The notes beneath the pieces are model-generated. The model did no database searches. It saw only the letters and a program-made list of their open reading frames with translations, and had not been told where the DNA came from. Below are positions 14,899 through 15,027 of a stretch of 15,027 bases of DNA, in pieces. Both the position numbers and the translations under genes were made by a program. Numbering within the stretch: the first letter of the stretch is position 1; each line of letters opens with the position of its first letter. The DNA comes from Ruminococcus sp. UBA3286 (GTDB lineage: Bacteria; Bacillota; Clostridia; Oscillospirales; Ruminococcaceae), in the NCBI GenBank assembly GCA_002362135.1, contig DETO01000076.1:921-15947 (forward strand). The letters run 5' to 3'.

Positions 14899-14917
14899 GA
14901 TAGATCAAATCTCCACA

Positions 14918-14950
14918 TTCATAGGAAAATTTGCACGTCTTTCCTATGAA
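14918..14950 (-). repeat. Perfect 11-bp inverted repeat in the kinase leader
   Basis: TTCATAGGAAA (14918-14928 on the plus strand) and its exact complement TTTCCTATGAA (14940-14950) enclose an 11-base spacer. It lies between the promoter and the ribosome binding site of the kinase gene, so the RNA can form an 11-pair hairpin ending a few bases before GGAG. No T-run follows, so it is not an ordinary terminator. It could be an operator for a dimeric regulator or an RNA stabilising or translation-control hairpin. Confidence 0.6.
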
Positions 14951-14974
14951 CAAATACTTCTTCAATATATCATA

Positions 14975-15003
14975 ATTATATCACATATTCATCATAATTT
15001 CAA
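14975..15003 (-). promoter_or_regulatory. Promoter of the kinase gene
   Basis: On the minus strand TTGAAA (15003-14998) and TATAAT (14980-14975) stand 17 bases apart, one mismatch from consensus. The predicted start site near 14968 gives a leader of about 70 nt containing the inverted repeat. The remaining bases to the window end are AT-rich without recognisable genes. Confidence 0.75.
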
Positions 15004-15027
15004 GTGTTTATTTTAAATTAAAAAAAT

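Overview
The window looks like a chromosomal segment of an anaerobic, fibre-degrading Firmicute close to Ruminococcus (Oscillospiraceae). This is inferred from a secreted mannanase ending in a ruminococcal-type dockerin, a T-box-controlled tryptophan operon, strong AGGAGG-type ribosome binding sites, near-consensus TTGACA/TATAAT promoters and moderate G+C. The genus is a judgement from content, not a measured placement.

Layout. Left arm (about 1-2810, plus strand): a promoter drives a two-gene unit, a CBM35-GH26-dockerin mannanase and a flavodoxin/2x[4Fe-4S] protein of the EFR1 type, closed by a hairpin terminator. A small AT-rich gene of unknown function (2844-3296, minus) converges on that terminator and has its own perfect-consensus promoter. 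From there to the right end all genes lie on the minus strand. Read in transcription order (right to left) they are: a soluble Ser/Thr protein kinase with a Pro/Asn-rich linker and a PH-like C-terminal domain; a tRNA-Trp T-box leader with its terminator; a 158-bp near-palindromic MITE-like insertion in the leader; the complete trpEGDCFBA operon; a small two-helix membrane protein; chorismate synthase (aroC); and a class I DAHP synthase (aroF-like).

How the genes fit together. The DAHP synthase and chorismate synthase catalyse the first and last steps of the shikimate pathway. TrpEG begins the tryptophan branch from chorismate, and TrpD, TrpC, TrpF, TrpB and TrpA finish it, so the window links entry to the aromatic pathway with the tryptophan branch. 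Uncharged tRNA-Trp should stabilise the antiterminator in the T-box leader and switch on trpEGDCFBA. The trp genes overlap by ATGA or are separated by 5 to 16 bases, with ribosome binding sites inside the preceding gene, as in a translationally coupled operon. The membrane protein-aroC-aroF unit has its own promoter, but I see no convincing terminator after trpA, so trp read-through is possible.

The points most worth a second look are the palindromic element between the T-box terminator and trpE, the unusual kinase (DFN in place of DFG), the Glu at the Asp60 position of TrpA, the two unassigned small genes, and a perfect 11-bp inverted repeat in the kinase 5' leader. I found no CRISPR array, no tRNA or rRNA gene, no transposase, and no clear defence or secretion system. 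Several published-style longest-frame starts are corrected here on the basis of ribosome binding sites.
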